A stretch of DNA of 64,000 nt from contig NZ_MUYJ01000015.1 in assembly GCF_002155695.1 (NCBI RefSeq), positions 1-64,000 on the forward strand, in the 5' to 3' direction. A program made the translations under genes and the position numbers. This document shows positions 34,227-43,422 of the stretch, piece after piece; the first letter of the stretch is position 1; every line of letters begins with the position of its first letter. The notes beneath the pieces were generated by a model. The model was not told where the DNA came from, did not search any database, and saw only the letters and a list, made by a program, of their open reading frames with translations. Source of the DNA: Erythrobacter tepidarius (lineage in GTDB: Bacteria; Pseudomonadota; Alphaproteobacteria; Sphingomonadales; Sphingomonadaceae).

Positions 34227-34518
34227 GCCTGCCTGGGTTCCCTTCTCGTGCCGTCGCCGACCGTGCCTCCCCAGCCCCGCTACGCGTTCCAGCGCGATTC
34301 GATAAGATGGGCGTTCGCATTTTTTCGCGATGCGCCGCGGACCGGCGGGCGATGGCCGGGGCACGCTTCGTCGCAGGCGGTGATGCACCGGACGGTTTGT
34401 GATGCGCAAGGGCCTTGCATCGCACGCGGCTTGCGGTTTCAATGAGGGCTGCGGCTCGGCCGCATCCAGACCGAGTCGCCTTCACGGGGCAGCCCCCCGC
34501 GCAGACAGGAGAACTCGT
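34227..34518. other. Divergent intergenic region between two DUF465 genes
   Basis: The 292 bp contain no convincing gene. They should hold promoters for both small genes. GATAAG near 34302 and a T6 run near 34319 are the only AT-rich spots. I see no strong terminator or known operator. Confidence 0.5.
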
Positions 34519-34686
34519 ATGGCTTCGACCGCAGTGTCTTCCCACATCCACGCCCTTCAGGCCAAGCATGCCGAGCTTGACGCGCGGCTGCACGCCGAAC
34601 TGGCCCGGCCCGTGCCCGACACCGCGACGATCCAGACGCTCAAGAAGCAGAAGCTGCGGTTGAAGGAAGAAATTGCCGGCTACTGA
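34519..34686 (+). CDS. Small coiled-coil protein, DUF465 family (second copy)
   Basis: A 55-residue protein with SHIHALQAKHAELDARLHAEL, a Pro-containing turn, then IQTLKKQKLRLKEEIAGY. The LKKQKLRLKEEI segment matches the neighbouring DUF465 gene's LKKRKLRLKDQI, so the two are paralogues or members of the same family. AGGAGAA at 34507-34513 is a good ribosome-binding site. It ends 61 bp before ptsP and could be in its operon. Function unknown. Confidence 0.88.
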   Translation: MASTAVSSHIHALQAKHAELDARLHAELARPVPDTATIQTLKKQKLRLKEEIAGY

Positions 34687-34747
34687 CGAGGCCGCATCCG
34701 CCGCGACGGTTGCAGGTTGGCCGCTGCGGCCTTAAGCCTTGGCGGCC

Positions 34748-37018
34748 ATGAGTGCCGCCGCAGCCGCCCGCAAGATTCTCACCCGCCTCACCGAAGTCAT
34801 GGCTTCGCGTTTGCACGCGCAGGCCAAGCTTGATCAGGTGGTCGAGATCATCGGTGAATGCTTGTCGAGCGAGGTGTGCTCGATCTACCTCCTGCGCGAG
34901 GGGATGCTGGAGCTGTTCGCCACCCGCGGCCTCAACCAGAGCGCGGTGCACGTCACCCGCATGGCGATCGGCGAGGGGCTGACCGGGGCGATCGCGCAGA
35001 AGGTGGAGACGCTTAACCTTGCCGAGGCCAAGGCCCACCCCGATTTCCAGTATCGCCCCGAAACCGGCGAGGAAAAGTTCCACTCCTTCGCCGGGGTGCC
35101 AATCGTCTATCGCGAACGCGCGGTGGGGGTGCTGTGCGTCCAGCACGTCGAGCCGCGCCGCTACGAGGATGTCGAGATCGAGGCGCTGCAGACCACCGCG
35201 ATGGTGCTCAGCGAACTGATCGTCAATGCCGAGCTGGTCGATGAGGAGGAAGCCCGCGGGCTGACCGCCGAAATGACGGGGCCGCAGCAGCTCACTGGCC
35301 TCACGCTGGTCAAGGGGTTGGGCGCGGGCGTGGCCGTCTATCACCAGCCGCGGGTCGAGATCACGCAGGTCATGGCCGAGGACATCGAGGCCGAGCGCCA
35401 GCGCGTTTACCGCGCCTTCGACAAGATGCGCGAGCAGATCGACAACCTCGCCAGCCAGGCCGAGTTCGGCGTGGGCGGCGAGCACGAGGAAGTGCTCGAG
35501 ACCTACAAGATGTTCGCCTATGACGAGGGCTGGTCGCGGCGCATCAACGAGGCGATCGATTCCGGCCTGACAGCCGAGGCGGCAATCGAGCGGGTGCAGC
35601 AGCACACCCGGATGCGGATGCGCGAGATCGACGATCCGCTGCTGGCCGACCGGATGCACGATCTGGAGGACTTGGCCAACCGCCTGCTGCGCATCGTCTC
35701 CGGGCAGGTCGGCACCGCTGCCTCGCAGGGCCTGCGCAAGGACACGATCCTGATCGCGCGCAATCTCGGCCCGGCCGAACTGCTTGAATATGACAAGCGC
35801 CGGCTCAAGGGCGTGATCCTCGAAGAAGGCTCGCTCACCGCGCACGTGGTGATCGTCGCGCGGGCGATGAACGTGCCGGTGCTCGGCCGCGTGAAAGGCG
35901 TGCGCACCACGATCCGCGAGGGTGACGAGATCCTGCTCGATGCCACCGCCGGCCAAGCGATCATCCGCCCGCTCCCGCAGGTCGCCGAAGCCTTCCATGC
36001 CCGTTTTGCCAAGAGCCGCGAGAAGCAGGCGGCCTATGCGCGCCTGCGCGATGTCGAGCCTTTCACCCGCTGCGGCACGCGCATCCAGGTGATGATGAAT
36101 GCCGGCCTGCGCGACGATATGTCGATGCTGGCGATGACCGGCGCGGACGGGGTGGGACTGTTCCGCACCGAGTTCCAGTTCCTCGTCTCGGCCACCCTGC
36201 CGCAGCGCGAGCGCCAGACCAGGCTCTATCGCGACGTGCTCGATGCCGCGGGGGACAAGCCGGTGATCTTTCGCACGGTCGATATCGGCGGCGACAAGTC
36301 GGTGCCCTACCTCGCCTCGGAAATCGCGGTGCAGGACGAAAACCCGGCGATGGGCTGGCGCGCGCTGCGCCTCGCGCTCGAGCGCGAAGGTTTGATGAAG
36401 GTGCAGGCACGCGCACTTCTCGAAGCGGCGGCGGGGCGTTCGCTCTATGTGATGTTCCCGATGGTGTCCGAGCCGTGGGAGTTCGACGCGGCCAAGGCGG
36501 TGTTCGACGAGCAGCTCGCCTTCTTGCGGGCGCAGAAGAAGCTGCTGCCCGAACGCATCCACTTCGGCGCGATGCTCGAAGTGCCCGCGCTCGCCGAGGT
36601 GCTCGACATGCTGCTGCCGCGCCTGAGCTTCCTGTCGATCGGCACCAACGATCTCACCCAGTTCCTGTTCGCCGCCGACCGCGCCAACCCCAAGCTGGCG
36701 GAACGCTACGACTGGCTCAGCCCCTCGATCCTCAGGTTCCTGCGCCGCGTCATCCAGGCGAGCATCGGCAGCGGCGTGGAGATCGGGGTGTGCGGCGAGA
36801 TGGGCGGGCGGCGGCTGGAGGCACTGGCGCTGATGGGCATCGGCTATCGCCGCCTGTCGATCACGCCCGCCGCGGTCGGCCCGATCAAGGAGCTGGTGCG
36901 CAAGGTCGATCTCGCCGAGCTTTCGGCAGCGATGACCGGCTGGCTGGCCGAGCCGCGGGGCGATCTGCGCGCACAACTGGCCGCCTGGGCCGATGCGCGC
37001 GACATCGAGTATGATTGA
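34748..37018 (+). CDS. ptsP: Phosphoenolpyruvate-protein phosphotransferase PtsP (EI-Ntr)
   Basis: A 756-residue enzyme I of the nitrogen PTS. The GAF domain (about residues 20-160) is followed by the EI N-terminal region with the phospho-histidine in EEGSLTAHVVIVARAMNVP, and then the PEP-binding barrel with GLFRTEFQFL, TVDIGGDKSVPY, FGAMLEVPAL, SIGTNDLTQFLFAADR and IGVCGEMGGR. It takes phosphate from PEP and passes it to NPr and then EIIA-Ntr, a regulatory chain without sugar transport. The GAF domain is where glutamine or other signals act in relatives. No NPr or EIIA gene lies beside it. The start at 34748 (MSAAAAARK) is used. Confidence 0.95.
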   Translation: MSAAAAARKILTRLTEVMASRLHAQAKLDQVVEIIGECLSSEVCSIYLLREGMLELFATRGLNQSAVHVTRMAIGEGLTGAIAQKVETLNLAEAKAHPDFQYRPETGEEKFHSFAGVPIVYRERAVGVLCVQHVEPRRYEDVEIEALQTTAMVLSELIVNAELVDEEEARGLTAEMTGPQQLTGLTLVKGLGAGVAVYHQPRVEITQVMAEDIEAERQRVYRAFDKMREQIDNLASQAEFGVGGEHEEVLETYKMFAYDEGWSRRINEAIDSGLTAEAAIERVQQHTRMRMREIDDPLLADRMHDLEDLANRLLRIVSGQVGTAASQGLRKDTILIARNLGPAELLEYDKRRLKGVILEEGSLTAHVVIVARAMNVPVLGRVKGVRTTIREGDEILLDATAGQAIIRPLPQVAEAFHARFAKSREKQAAYARLRDVEPFTRCGTRIQVMMNAGLRDDMSMLAMTGADGVGLFRTEFQFLVSATLPQRERQTRLYRDVLDAAGDKPVIFRTVDIGGDKSVPYLASEIAVQDENPAMGWRALRLALEREGLMKVQARALLEAAAGRSLYVMFPMVSEPWEFDAAKAVFDEQLAFLRAQKKLLPERIHFGAMLEVPALAEVLDMLLPRLSFLSIGTNDLTQFLFAADRANPKLAERYDWLSPSILRFLRRVIQASIGSGVEIGVCGEMGGRRLEALALMGIGYRRLSITPAAVGPIKELVRKVDLAELSAAMTGWLAEPRGDLRAQLAAWADARDIEYD

Positions 37019-37082
37019 TCGCGCGCCAGCGGCAGCTTGCGCCATGCCGTGCGTTGGATCGGTTGCCTCGTCACGCATGCGC

Positions 37083-37110
37083 TTGACAGCCCCCGCTGCG
37101 ACAGGCTGAT
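37083..37110 (+). promoter_or_regulatory. Possible sigma-70-type promoter for the RodZ-like gene
   Basis: TTGACA at 37083-37088 is a perfect -35 hexamer; CTGATT, 17 bp downstream, is only a weak -10. The position, about 65 bp before the ATG at 37176, is sensible. The call depends mainly on the -35. Confidence 0.3.
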
Positions 37111-37175
37111 TGGCGTTCAAGCGCAATTCACGAAGATCGTCACAAAAGCCTCGCAAACAGGCGCGGACTCGGGTC

Positions 37176-38153
37176 ATGGACAGCGAACAGGATAGCGGCA
37201 CGGATAGCGTGCAGGACGTGGCTTATGCCGGTGCCGGCGCGCGGCTGCGGGCGGCGCGCGAGGCGCGGCGGATCGAACTCGCCCAGATTGCTCTCGAAAC
37301 CCGCATTCCGCTGCGCCACCTCGAGGCGATCGAGGCTGGCGACTTCGCCAGCCTGCCCTCGCGCACCTACGCCATCGGCTTCAGCCGCTCTTTCGCCAAG
37401 GCGGTGGGGCTGCATGAGGGGGCGATCATCGAAGCCGTGCGCGCCGAACTGGCCGATGGGCAGCGGCGCCACGCGACCGCGAATTCGGCGATGGAGCCGG
37501 GCGATCCGGCCAAGCTGCCCTCGGCCGGCCTTGCCTGGTTCGGGGCCTTTGCCGCGCTGGTGCTGGCGGTGGGGCTGATTGCCTTCTTCTCGACCCGCTT
37601 TGGCGCCGGCACCGGCCCTGCGCCGCTGACTGCGCCACCTGCGCCCGCGCCGCTCGCAACCGCCACGCCGCAGGCCGCCACTCCCGCCAGCGCCGAGCCG
37701 GTGGTGCTGACCGCGCTCGCCGACGTGTGGCTGCGGGTTTACGAGGAAGGCGGCGCGCCGTTAATCGAAAAGCAACTGGTGAAGGACGAAAGCTTCACCA
37801 TCCCGGCCAGCGCCGCCAATCCCCGCCTCAACACCGGGCGGCCCGATCTGCTGGCGATCACGGTCGGCGGCAAGCCGGTTCCGGCCTTGTCGGACAGGCC
37901 CATGCTGCTTTCGGGCGTGCCGGTTTCGGCCGCCGCCCTGCTCGCACGCGCTGCTCCTGCGCCCGGCGCTTCACCTGGTCCCGCGTCCGGAGCGGCGGTC
38001 ACTCCGCGCGCGCCGGTCCGCCGCGACCTTCCGGCCACACCCGCTCCGGCCACGCGCGCAGCCGCCGCGCCCGCCGGGGTCGAGACGGTCCCTGAACCTG
38101 CCGCCGAAACCCCGCCAGCCGCCGCCGGCGCGAACGAGGCCCCGCAAGGCTGA
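37176..38153 (+). CDS. RodZ-like membrane protein with helix-turn-helix and DUF4115
   Basis: A 325-residue protein with a cytoplasmic HTH_25 domain (about residues 20-95: LRAAREARRIELAQIALETRIPLRHLEAIEAGDF, YAIGFSRSFAKAVGL), a single membrane helix (about 115-140), an Ala/Pro-rich linker, a DUF4115 domain (about 170-255: ALADVWLRVYEEGGAPLIEKQLVKDESFTIP), and an Ala/Pro-rich tail. RodZ proteins connect MreB to the elongation machinery and set cell shape. ATG 37176 is chosen; a TTG at 37110 could add 22 basic residues. A small hairpin follows the stop. Confidence 0.85.
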   Translation: MDSEQDSGTDSVQDVAYAGAGARLRAAREARRIELAQIALETRIPLRHLEAIEAGDFASLPSRTYAIGFSRSFAKAVGLHEGAIIEAVRAELADGQRRHATANSAMEPGDPAKLPSAGLAWFGAFAALVLAVGLIAFFSTRFGAGTGPAPLTAPPAPAPLATATPQAATPASAEPVVLTALADVWLRVYEEGGAPLIEKQLVKDESFTIPASAANPRLNTGRPDLLAITVGGKPVPALSDRPMLLSGVPVSAAALLARAAPAPGASPGPASGAAVTPRAPVRRDLPATPAPATRAAAAPAGVETVPEPAAETPPAAAGANEAPQG

Positions 38154-38167
38154 GGAGCGCTGCACTG

Positions 38168-38185
38168 CCCGCGGTGCGGGGTTTT
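38168..38185 (+). terminator. Short terminator-like hairpin after the RodZ-like gene
   Basis: CCCGC (38168-38172), loop GGT, GCGGG (38176-38180), then GTTTT. The five-base stem is short, so it may terminate weakly or not at all. Confidence 0.4.
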
Positions 38186-38323
38186 CCGGTTGATTAGGGG
38201 TTTCTCACTCTCGACTTGACGGCGCCAAGGATGCAGGAAAAGCGTCCGCTTTCGTCTGCCCCGTGCCAGAACGGGACGGCGATCAGCTTGCGTACCATGG
38301 CATCGTCAGGGAGCCCGCCGATC

Positions 38324-39358
38324 ATGATCACCACCCCCCCGATCCATCATCCCCGCACCATCGGCCTGCGAATCATGCGGATGATGCTTGCCGCCGCGGC
38401 GCTCGGCACGCTGCCGGTCGCCGCCGGCGCGCAGGACGCCGCCGGGCAGGAAGCGCGCTTGCGCAAGATCGAAGCCGAAGTGCGGGCGCTCCAGCGCAAG
38501 GTGTTCCCCGGCGGGGACGGGCGCTTCTTCGAACCGCAGATCGCCCCCGGCACCACTGCCCCGGCCAATGGCGGACAGGTGATGGGCGTGATCCCGCCCG
38601 CAACCACCGCGGTCAGCGACATTCTGGTGCGCCTCGATGCGCTCGAAACCCAGCTTCAAAGCCTGACCGCGCGCTCGGAGGAGCAGGCCAACACCCTCGC
38701 CCAGCTCGAACGGCGCCTCGCCGCGCTCGAAGCCGCTGCAGCTCCGTCGGTGGCGGCACCGACGGTCGCCGCGGCCGCGCCTGCAACCACCGCGTCGCCC
38801 CCTGCGGCCCAGCCCGCGGCCCGTCCGGCCCCGCCCGCCACGCGCCCGGCGACGACCGCACCGGCCACCGCCGCTGCGACCACGCCCGCGCGCCCCGCGC
38901 CGGCCGCTGCCTCGCCCAGTGCCGAGCGGCTTGCCGCCGTGCAGGCGATCACCAAGCCGCAAACCGCCGATCCGGGGGATGACGAATATTCCTACGGCTT
39001 CCGCCTGTGGAATGCCGGGTTCTATCCCGAAGCGCGCCAGCAGCTCACCAGGTTCGTCGAGCAATATCCCAACCACGCGCGGATCAGCTACGGGCGCAAC
39101 CTGCTCGGCCGCGCCTTCCTCGACGACAAGCTGCCCGAAGAGGCGGCGCGCTGGTTCCTCAAGAACTACCAGGCCGACAAGAACGGTGCGCGCGCGCCGG
39201 ACAGCCTGCTCTATCTCGGCAAGGCGATGATCGCGCTGAAGGATACCAAGCGTGCCTGCATCGCGCTGGCCGAATTCGCCGAGACCTATCCGCTGATCGC
39301 ATCGGGCCGGCTGGCGAGCGAATATCAGGCCGCCCGCGCCAGCGTGACGTGCAACTGA
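38324..39358 (+). CDS. Periplasmic TPR protein resembling CpoB/YbgF
   Basis: A 344-residue protein. The N-terminal signal peptide ends near AAGAQD. A coiled-coil segment follows (EARLRKIEAEVRALQRKVF, later LVRLDALETQLQSLTARSEEQANTLAQLERRLAALEA), then a long Ala/Pro/Thr-rich linker and a C-terminal TPR domain (about 235-340; YSYGFRLWNAGFYPEARQQLTRFVEQYPNH). This is the layout of YbgF/CpoB, which couples peptidoglycan synthesis to Tol-Pal outer-membrane constriction. tol and pal are not here. The start is uncertain: ATG 38324 has GGGAG upstream; 38375 is the last Met before the signal core. Its 3' end overlaps the tilS start. Confidence 0.85.
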   Translation: MITTPPIHHPRTIGLRIMRMMLAAAALGTLPVAAGAQDAAGQEARLRKIEAEVRALQRKVFPGGDGRFFEPQIAPGTTAPANGGQVMGVIPPATTAVSDILVRLDALETQLQSLTARSEEQANTLAQLERRLAALEAAAAPSVAAPTVAAAAPATTASPPAAQPAARPAPPATRPATTAPATAAATTPARPAPAAASPSAERLAAVQAITKPQTADPGDDEYSYGFRLWNAGFYPEARQQLTRFVEQYPNHARISYGRNLLGRAFLDDKLPEEAARWFLKNYQADKNGARAPDSLLYLGKAMIALKDTKRACIALAEFAETYPLIASGRLASEYQAARASVTCN

Positions 39359-40347
39359 GCCAGCAGGCGCGCTTCGCCGCCAGTCTGGCGGCTTTGTGGC
39401 CGGAAGAGGACCGCACCGGTCCGCTCGGTCTTGCGGTCTCGGGCGGGCCGGACAGCCTTGCGCTGATGCTGCTCGCCCACGCTGCGCTGCCGGGAAGGAT
39501 CGCGGTCGTGAGCATCGACCATGGCCTGCGCCCCGAAGCGGCTGGCGAGGTCGCGCTGGTCGAGCGGCTGGCGGGCGAGCGCGGGATTCCCTTCACCGCG
39601 CTGAGCCTGACCCCGCAACCCGGCAACCTCCAAGCCCAGGCGCGCGCCGGGCGCTATGCCGCCTTGGCGGGGTGGGCGCAGGCGCGCGGGCTGGGGGCGG
39701 TCGCCACCGCGCACCATGCCGATGATCAGGCCGAAACCCTGCTGATGCGCCTCAACCGTGGGAGCGGGCTGGCGGGCCTTGCCGGGGTGCGCGCGGTCTC
39801 GCGGATCGCGGGCAGCCAGGTGCCGCTGCTGCGCCCGCTGCTCTCCTGGCGCAAGGCCGAGCTTGAGGCGCTGGTCGCCGCCGCCGGGATTGTCGCCGTG
39901 CGCGATCCTTCCAACGCGAACCCCGATTTCGAGCGAGCCGCGATCCGCATGGCGCTGGCCGAGGCCGACTGGCTCGATCCCGCCCAGCTCGCCATCAGCG
40001 CCGCGCATATCGCCGAAGCTTGGCAGGCGATCCAGTGGTATGCCGAATGCGAATGGGAAGAGATGGTGGTGCGCGACGAGACCGCGCCGACCGGGCTGGG
40101 CTTTGCCTATTGCGCCAATGGCCCGCGGGTGGTGGCGATCGAGACGATCATCCGGATCATCCGCGAACTCGGCGGCCACGCCACCCGCGCCGAGGCCGCA
40201 CGCGCCTGGGACCGGCTGTGGCGCGGCGAAAACGCCTCGCTCGGCGGGGTGCTGGCGGTACCGGGGGTGGAGAAGGTCGAGAAGATCGGCGTGCCGATGC
40301 GCGTCTGGCGTTTCCGGCCTGAGCCGCCGCGCGGGAAGGCGAATTAG
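39349..40347 (+). CDS. tilS: tRNA(Ile)-lysidine synthetase
   Basis: A 332-residue enzyme that attaches lysine to C34 of the CAU tRNA-Ile so that it reads AUA. The PP-loop ATP-binding motif is LAVSGGPDSLAL near residue 25; DHGLRPEA and THHADDQAETLLMRL-like segments (ATAHHADDQAETLLMRLNRGSGL) follow. No ATG is well placed; GTG at 39349 is the likely start and overlaps the end of the TPR gene by 10 bases, so the two are co-translated. The length is on the short side, as usual in alphaproteobacteria. Confidence 0.93.
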   Translation: MQLSQQARFAASLAALWPEEDRTGPLGLAVSGGPDSLALMLLAHAALPGRIAVVSIDHGLRPEAAGEVALVERLAGERGIPFTALSLTPQPGNLQAQARAGRYAALAGWAQARGLGAVATAHHADDQAETLLMRLNRGSGLAGLAGVRAVSRIAGSQVPLLRPLLSWRKAELEALVAAAGIVAVRDPSNANPDFERAAIRMALAEADWLDPAQLAISAAHIAEAWQAIQWYAECEWEEMVVRDETAPTGLGFAYCANGPRVVAIETIIRIIRELGGHATRAEAARAWDRLWRGENASLGGVLAVPGVEKVEKIGVPMRVWRFRPEPPRGKAN

Positions 40348-40376
40348 CCTGTGCCGGCGCCACCCCGACGGGGGCG

Positions 40377-41261
40377 TTACAGCACCCTGTCGCCGACCCC
40401 GATCATCCGGCCGCGGGTGATGATCACCTTGTCACCCCGGTCCGCCGCGGCGAACAGCTTGGCGGCGAATGCGTCCGGCACCCCGATGCAGCCGTGGCTG
40501 GCATAGCCATTCAGCACCGGCGAGCCGTGGATCGCGATCCCGTCCCAGGTCAGCCGCAGGGTGAAGGGCATCGGCGCGTTGCCGTATTTTTCCGAGACGT
40601 TGTTGCGTTCCTTGGTCAGGATCGGGAAGATGCCGGTTGGCGTGCGGTGCTTGCGGGTGCCGAGCAGGGCGACGGCGGTGCCGATCTCGTGTCCGTCGCG
40701 GAAGACGCTGATGACGCGCGCCTCCAGATCGACGGTGATGACAAGCTTGCCGCCGCGCGGTGCGGCGCTTTCGTCCCAGAACCAGTCGCCATAGCGGATC
40801 GTGCCCGCGATCGGCAGGATCGACTTGATCACGAAAGGATCGGTGCTGGCGCGCGTGAGCGCGCTTGGAGCGGGGGCGGCTTGGTCGAGGGGTTCGGCCG
40901 GGATCATCCGCGCCGCCGGGCCGCGCGGGGCTTCGATGACGGGCGCGGCTGGGGGCGCGGTGTAGGTCACCGCGTCATCCCCGCTGAGCGCCGGCAGGCC
41001 GGCATAGGTCAGCGCCGGTTCGTCGCCTGTGCTCGGCGCGATCAGCGGGGCGCTATCGAGATCGGGATCGATCCGCTCGAGGGCCTGATCGGCGCGGGCG
41101 GCGACGCGCTGCGCGGCTTCGGCCGCCTCGTCAGCCGCCGGTTGGGCCAGCAGCGGCGCACAGGACGCAGCGAGCGCGACAAAGGCGATGGGAAGAACGA
41201 GCGAGCGGATCATGAGCAGGATTATGCCGCAGGCGGAAAAGGCTTTCCAGCGGTTAACCAT
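40377..41261 (-). CDS. L,D-transpeptidase (YkuD domain) exported protein
   Basis: A 294-residue protein with an N-terminal hydrophobic signal/anchor (about residues 17-38), a Pro/Ala-rich region, and a YkuD domain (about 170-285). The catalytic motif is HGSP...SHGCIGVPD, with the nucleophilic Cys in SHGCIG. Such enzymes make 3-3 peptidoglycan cross-links or attach lipoproteins to peptidoglycan in the periplasm. The ATG at 41261 has GAGGGA eight bases upstream; ATG 41213 (MIRSLVLP) would give a shorter signal peptide. Convergent with tilS. Confidence 0.9.
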   Translation of the reverse strand: MVNRWKAFSACGIILLMIRSLVLPIAFVALAASCAPLLAQPAADEAAEAAQRVAARADQALERIDPDLDSAPLIAPSTGDEPALTYAGLPALSGDDAVTYTAPPAAPVIEAPRGPAARMIPAEPLDQAAPAPSALTRASTDPFVIKSILPIAGTIRYGDWFWDESAAPRGGKLVITVDLEARVISVFRDGHEIGTAVALLGTRKHRTPTGIFPILTKERNNVSEKYGNAPMPFTLRLTWDGIAIHGSPVLNGYASHGCIGVPDAFAAKLFAAADRGDKVIITRGRMIGVGDRVL

Positions 41262-41304
41262 CCGGCGTCCCTCGCGGGGACGATGGCGGGCGCGGGGTTA
41301 ACGC

Positions 41305-41400
41305 TTTTTTGCGCCCTCAGGCGCCGGGCGCGGGCCGTCCGGCCCGCTTGGCTACGCGCCATAAGGCGCGGCGCGCGTTCGCGCTTGCGGCGCTGCGCGC
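41305..41400. repeat. Dispersed GC-rich intergenic repeat, copy 2
   Basis: Similar over about 75 bp to the block at 2925-3010: a T6 run, GCGCCGGGCG, TCCGGCCCGCTTGGCTACGC, then GCCATAAGGCGCGGCG. Single-base changes and small gaps separate the copies. Neither lies in a gene. Confidence 0.5.
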
Positions 41401-41625
41401 CGGATCAGCGCGCCGGGTGCTCCCTTGCAGCAACGTCGCTTCGCTTTCCTACACGCGCGCTTGCAGCCTATCCTGCGAGTTGCCCGCTCTTTGCCATCGT
41501 CGTTATCTCACCGCCCTTGCGGCCCGCCCGCCGCCGCTTAGCCTTTGCGCGCGCGGAGAAATCTGTCCGTCCGGCTGCGGTTCGTTCTGAAAATGAGGTC
41601 AATTCAATGCAATAGGCCGGAAACA

Positions 41626-41659
41626 CAAAGGTGACGCGGTGTCACCTTTGTCACCTTTG
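41626..41659 (-). terminator. Hairpin with repeated CAAAGGTGAC downstream of rimO
   Basis: CAAAGGTGAC (41626-41635) pairs perfectly with GTCACCTTTG (41641-41650) around a 5-base loop; another TCACCTTTG follows at once (41651-41659). It lies just beyond the rimO stop. On the minus strand the stem is followed by TGTTTCC, a weak T tract, so termination is plausible but not certain. Confidence 0.5.
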
Positions 41660-41680
41660 ACATTTTCGCAAAGCCGGGCC

Positions 41681-43057
41681 TTATTTTTGTGCGATGACGC
41701 CGAAGAGGTCGTGCGCGTCGGCGTCCTCGATGCGGACCTTGACGATATCGCCCGGCGCGAGGCTTTCCGGCACGTTGCGCAGATGGACCGCGCCGTCGAT
41801 CTCGGGCGCGTCGGCCTGGCTGCGGCCGGTCGCGCCGATATCGCCGTCCTCGTCGGGCGCGCCCACCTCGTCGATGATGACGGGGAGCGTGCGGCCCACT
41901 TTCGCCGCAAGCTTGGCGGCGCTGATCCGCTCGGTCACTTCCATGATCCGGGCGTAGCGTTCTTCCTTCACGTCTTCCGGCACGGGATCGGGCAGGGCGT
42001 TGGCCGCGGCGCCTTCGACCGGCTCGAAGCGGAAGGCGCCGACGCGGTCAAGCTGGGCTTCCTCCAGCCAGTCGAGCAGGTAGCGGAAGTCCTCCTCGGT
42101 CTCGCCGGGGAAGCCGACCACGAAGCTGGAGCGGATCGCGATATCGGGGCAGATTTCGCGCCAGGACTTGAGCCGTTCCAGCACCTTGGCCTCGTTGGCG
42201 GGCCGGCGCATCAGCTTGAGCACCTTGGGGCTGGCGTGCTGGAAGGGAATGTCGAGATAGGGGGTGAGCAGCCCCTCGGCCATCAGGGGCACGACCTGAT
42301 CGACGTGCGGGTAGGGATAGACATAGTGCAGGCGCACCCACGGCGTCTGGCCTTGGGGCGTCTTCAGCCGGCCCAGCTCGCGGGCGAGGTCGGTCATGTG
42401 GGCGCGGACGGGGTGGCCTTTCCAGTCGCGGCTCTCGTGACGGATGTCGACCCCATAGGCGCTGGTGTCCTGCGAGATGATGAGCAGTTCCCTGGTGCCC
42501 GCCGCGACCAGCTTCTCTGCCTCGCGCAGCACGGCATCGACCCGGCGGCTGGCGAGCTTGCCGCGCAGCGACGGGATGATGCAGAAAGCGCAGGAGTGAT
42601 TGCAGCCCTCGGAAATCTTGAGGTAGCTGTAATGCCTCGGGGTCAGCTTGATATCGGGCTGCGGGATGAGGTCCACGAACGGGCCTTGCGAGGGCGGAGC
42701 GTGGGTGTGGACCGCTTCGACCACCTGTTCGTATTGGTGCGCGCCGGTGATCGCGAGCACCTGCGGATGCGCGGCGCGGATCGCATCGGCCTGCTCGCCC
42801 ATGCACCCCGTCACGATCACCCGGCCGTTTTCGGCGATCGCCTCGCCGATCGCGGCGAGGCTTTCCTCCTTGGCGGAATCGAGGAAGCCGCAGGTGTTGA
42901 CCAACACCACGTCGGCCCCGGCATAGTCTTGGGCAAAGGCATAGCCATCGGCGCGCAGGCGGGTGAGGATGCGCTCGGAATCGACCAGCGCCTTGGGGCA
43001 GCCGAGGCTGACCATGCCGATCTTCTTCTGGCCCGGGAGGATCGTGGGGGTATTCAT
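41681..43057 (-). CDS. rimO: Ribosomal protein S12 methylthiotransferase RimO
   Basis: A 458-residue radical-SAM enzyme that methylthiolates the conserved Asp of ribosomal protein S12. The N-terminal UPF0004 domain has three cluster Cys in [25 protein letters not shown] and VTGCMGE. The radical SAM CxxxCxxC is CNHSCAFC, and a C-terminal TRAM domain (about 385-455) ends the protein. The [12 protein letters not shown] form separates RimO from MiaB. Divergent from the DUF6356 gene with 67 bp between. Confidence 0.96.
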   Translation of the reverse strand: MNTPTILPGQKKIGMVSLGCPKALVDSERILTRLRADGYAFAQDYAGADVVLVNTCGFLDSAKEESLAAIGEAIAENGRVIVTGCMGEQADAIRAAHPQVLAITGAHQYEQVVEAVHTHAPPSQGPFVDLIPQPDIKLTPRHYSYLKISEGCNHSCAFCIIPSLRGKLASRRVDAVLREAEKLVAAGTRELLIISQDTSAYGVDIRHESRDWKGHPVRAHMTDLARELGRLKTPQGQTPWVRLHYVYPYPHVDQVVPLMAEGLLTPYLDIPFQHASPKVLKLMRRPANEAKVLERLKSWREICPDIAIRSSFVVGFPGETEEDFRYLLDWLEEAQLDRVGAFRFEPVEGAAANALPDPVPEDVKEERYARIMEVTERISAAKLAAKVGRTLPVIIDEVGAPDEDGDIGATGRSQADAPEIDGAVHLRNVPESLAPGDIVKVRIEDADAHDLFGVIAQK

Positions 43058-43124
43058 CGCGGCGCGCCCCCTACACTGTGCGCGGCGCGAGCGCTAGGCT
43101 TGACGGCGAACTCACGGCAGGGGC

Positions 43125-43376
43125 ATGACGCAGGGCATGATCGCAAAGCTCTTCACCGACCACCCGCGGTCCATTGGCGAGACCTATGGCCAGCACGCGC
43201 GTACCGCCTTCAGCTTCGGCTGGCGCATGATCACCGGCGGGCTGGCGTGCATGGTCCATGCCGTGGTGCCGGGCCTGTTCGTCAAGACCGCGAGCCGCAC
43301 CGTGGTGCAGCTCGATGCCGAAATGCGGGGCCGCAAGGCCACCCCGGCCGAGGAAGAATTCGCCTACGTGATCTAG
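43125..43376 (+). CDS. Small protein of the DUF6356 family
   Basis: An 83-residue protein, MIAKLFTDHPRSIGETYGQH, then FSFGWRMITGGLACMVHAVVPGLFVKTASRTV. One central hydrophobic stretch (about residues 33-55) suggests membrane association. Small proteins of this pattern are common and conserved in Sphingomonadales and have no known function; the family name is from memory. A Met four codons in (MIAKLF) could be the start. Confidence 0.8.
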   Translation: MTQGMIAKLFTDHPRSIGETYGQHARTAFSFGWRMITGGLACMVHAVVPGLFVKTASRTVVQLDAEMRGRKATPAEEEFAYVI

Positions 43377-43422
43377 GCGCGCGCTCTGTCCTACGCCTCC
43401 GGCTTGGGTTAAACGCGCATAC

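Larger units (their letters stand above)
41262..41680. other. Gene-free stretch between the L,D-transpeptidase gene and rimO
   Basis: No plausible gene is seen. The stretch contains the L,D-transpeptidase promoter side, the second copy of a GC-rich intergenic repeat (41305-41400), and the rimO-distal hairpin with CAAAGGTGAC repeats (41626-41659). Confidence 0.6.

Noticed and set aside
34640..37201. 853-codon open frame on the minus strand opposite ptsP
   Set aside because: Antisense shadow of ptsP; composition unlike a real protein and no ribosome-binding site or motif.
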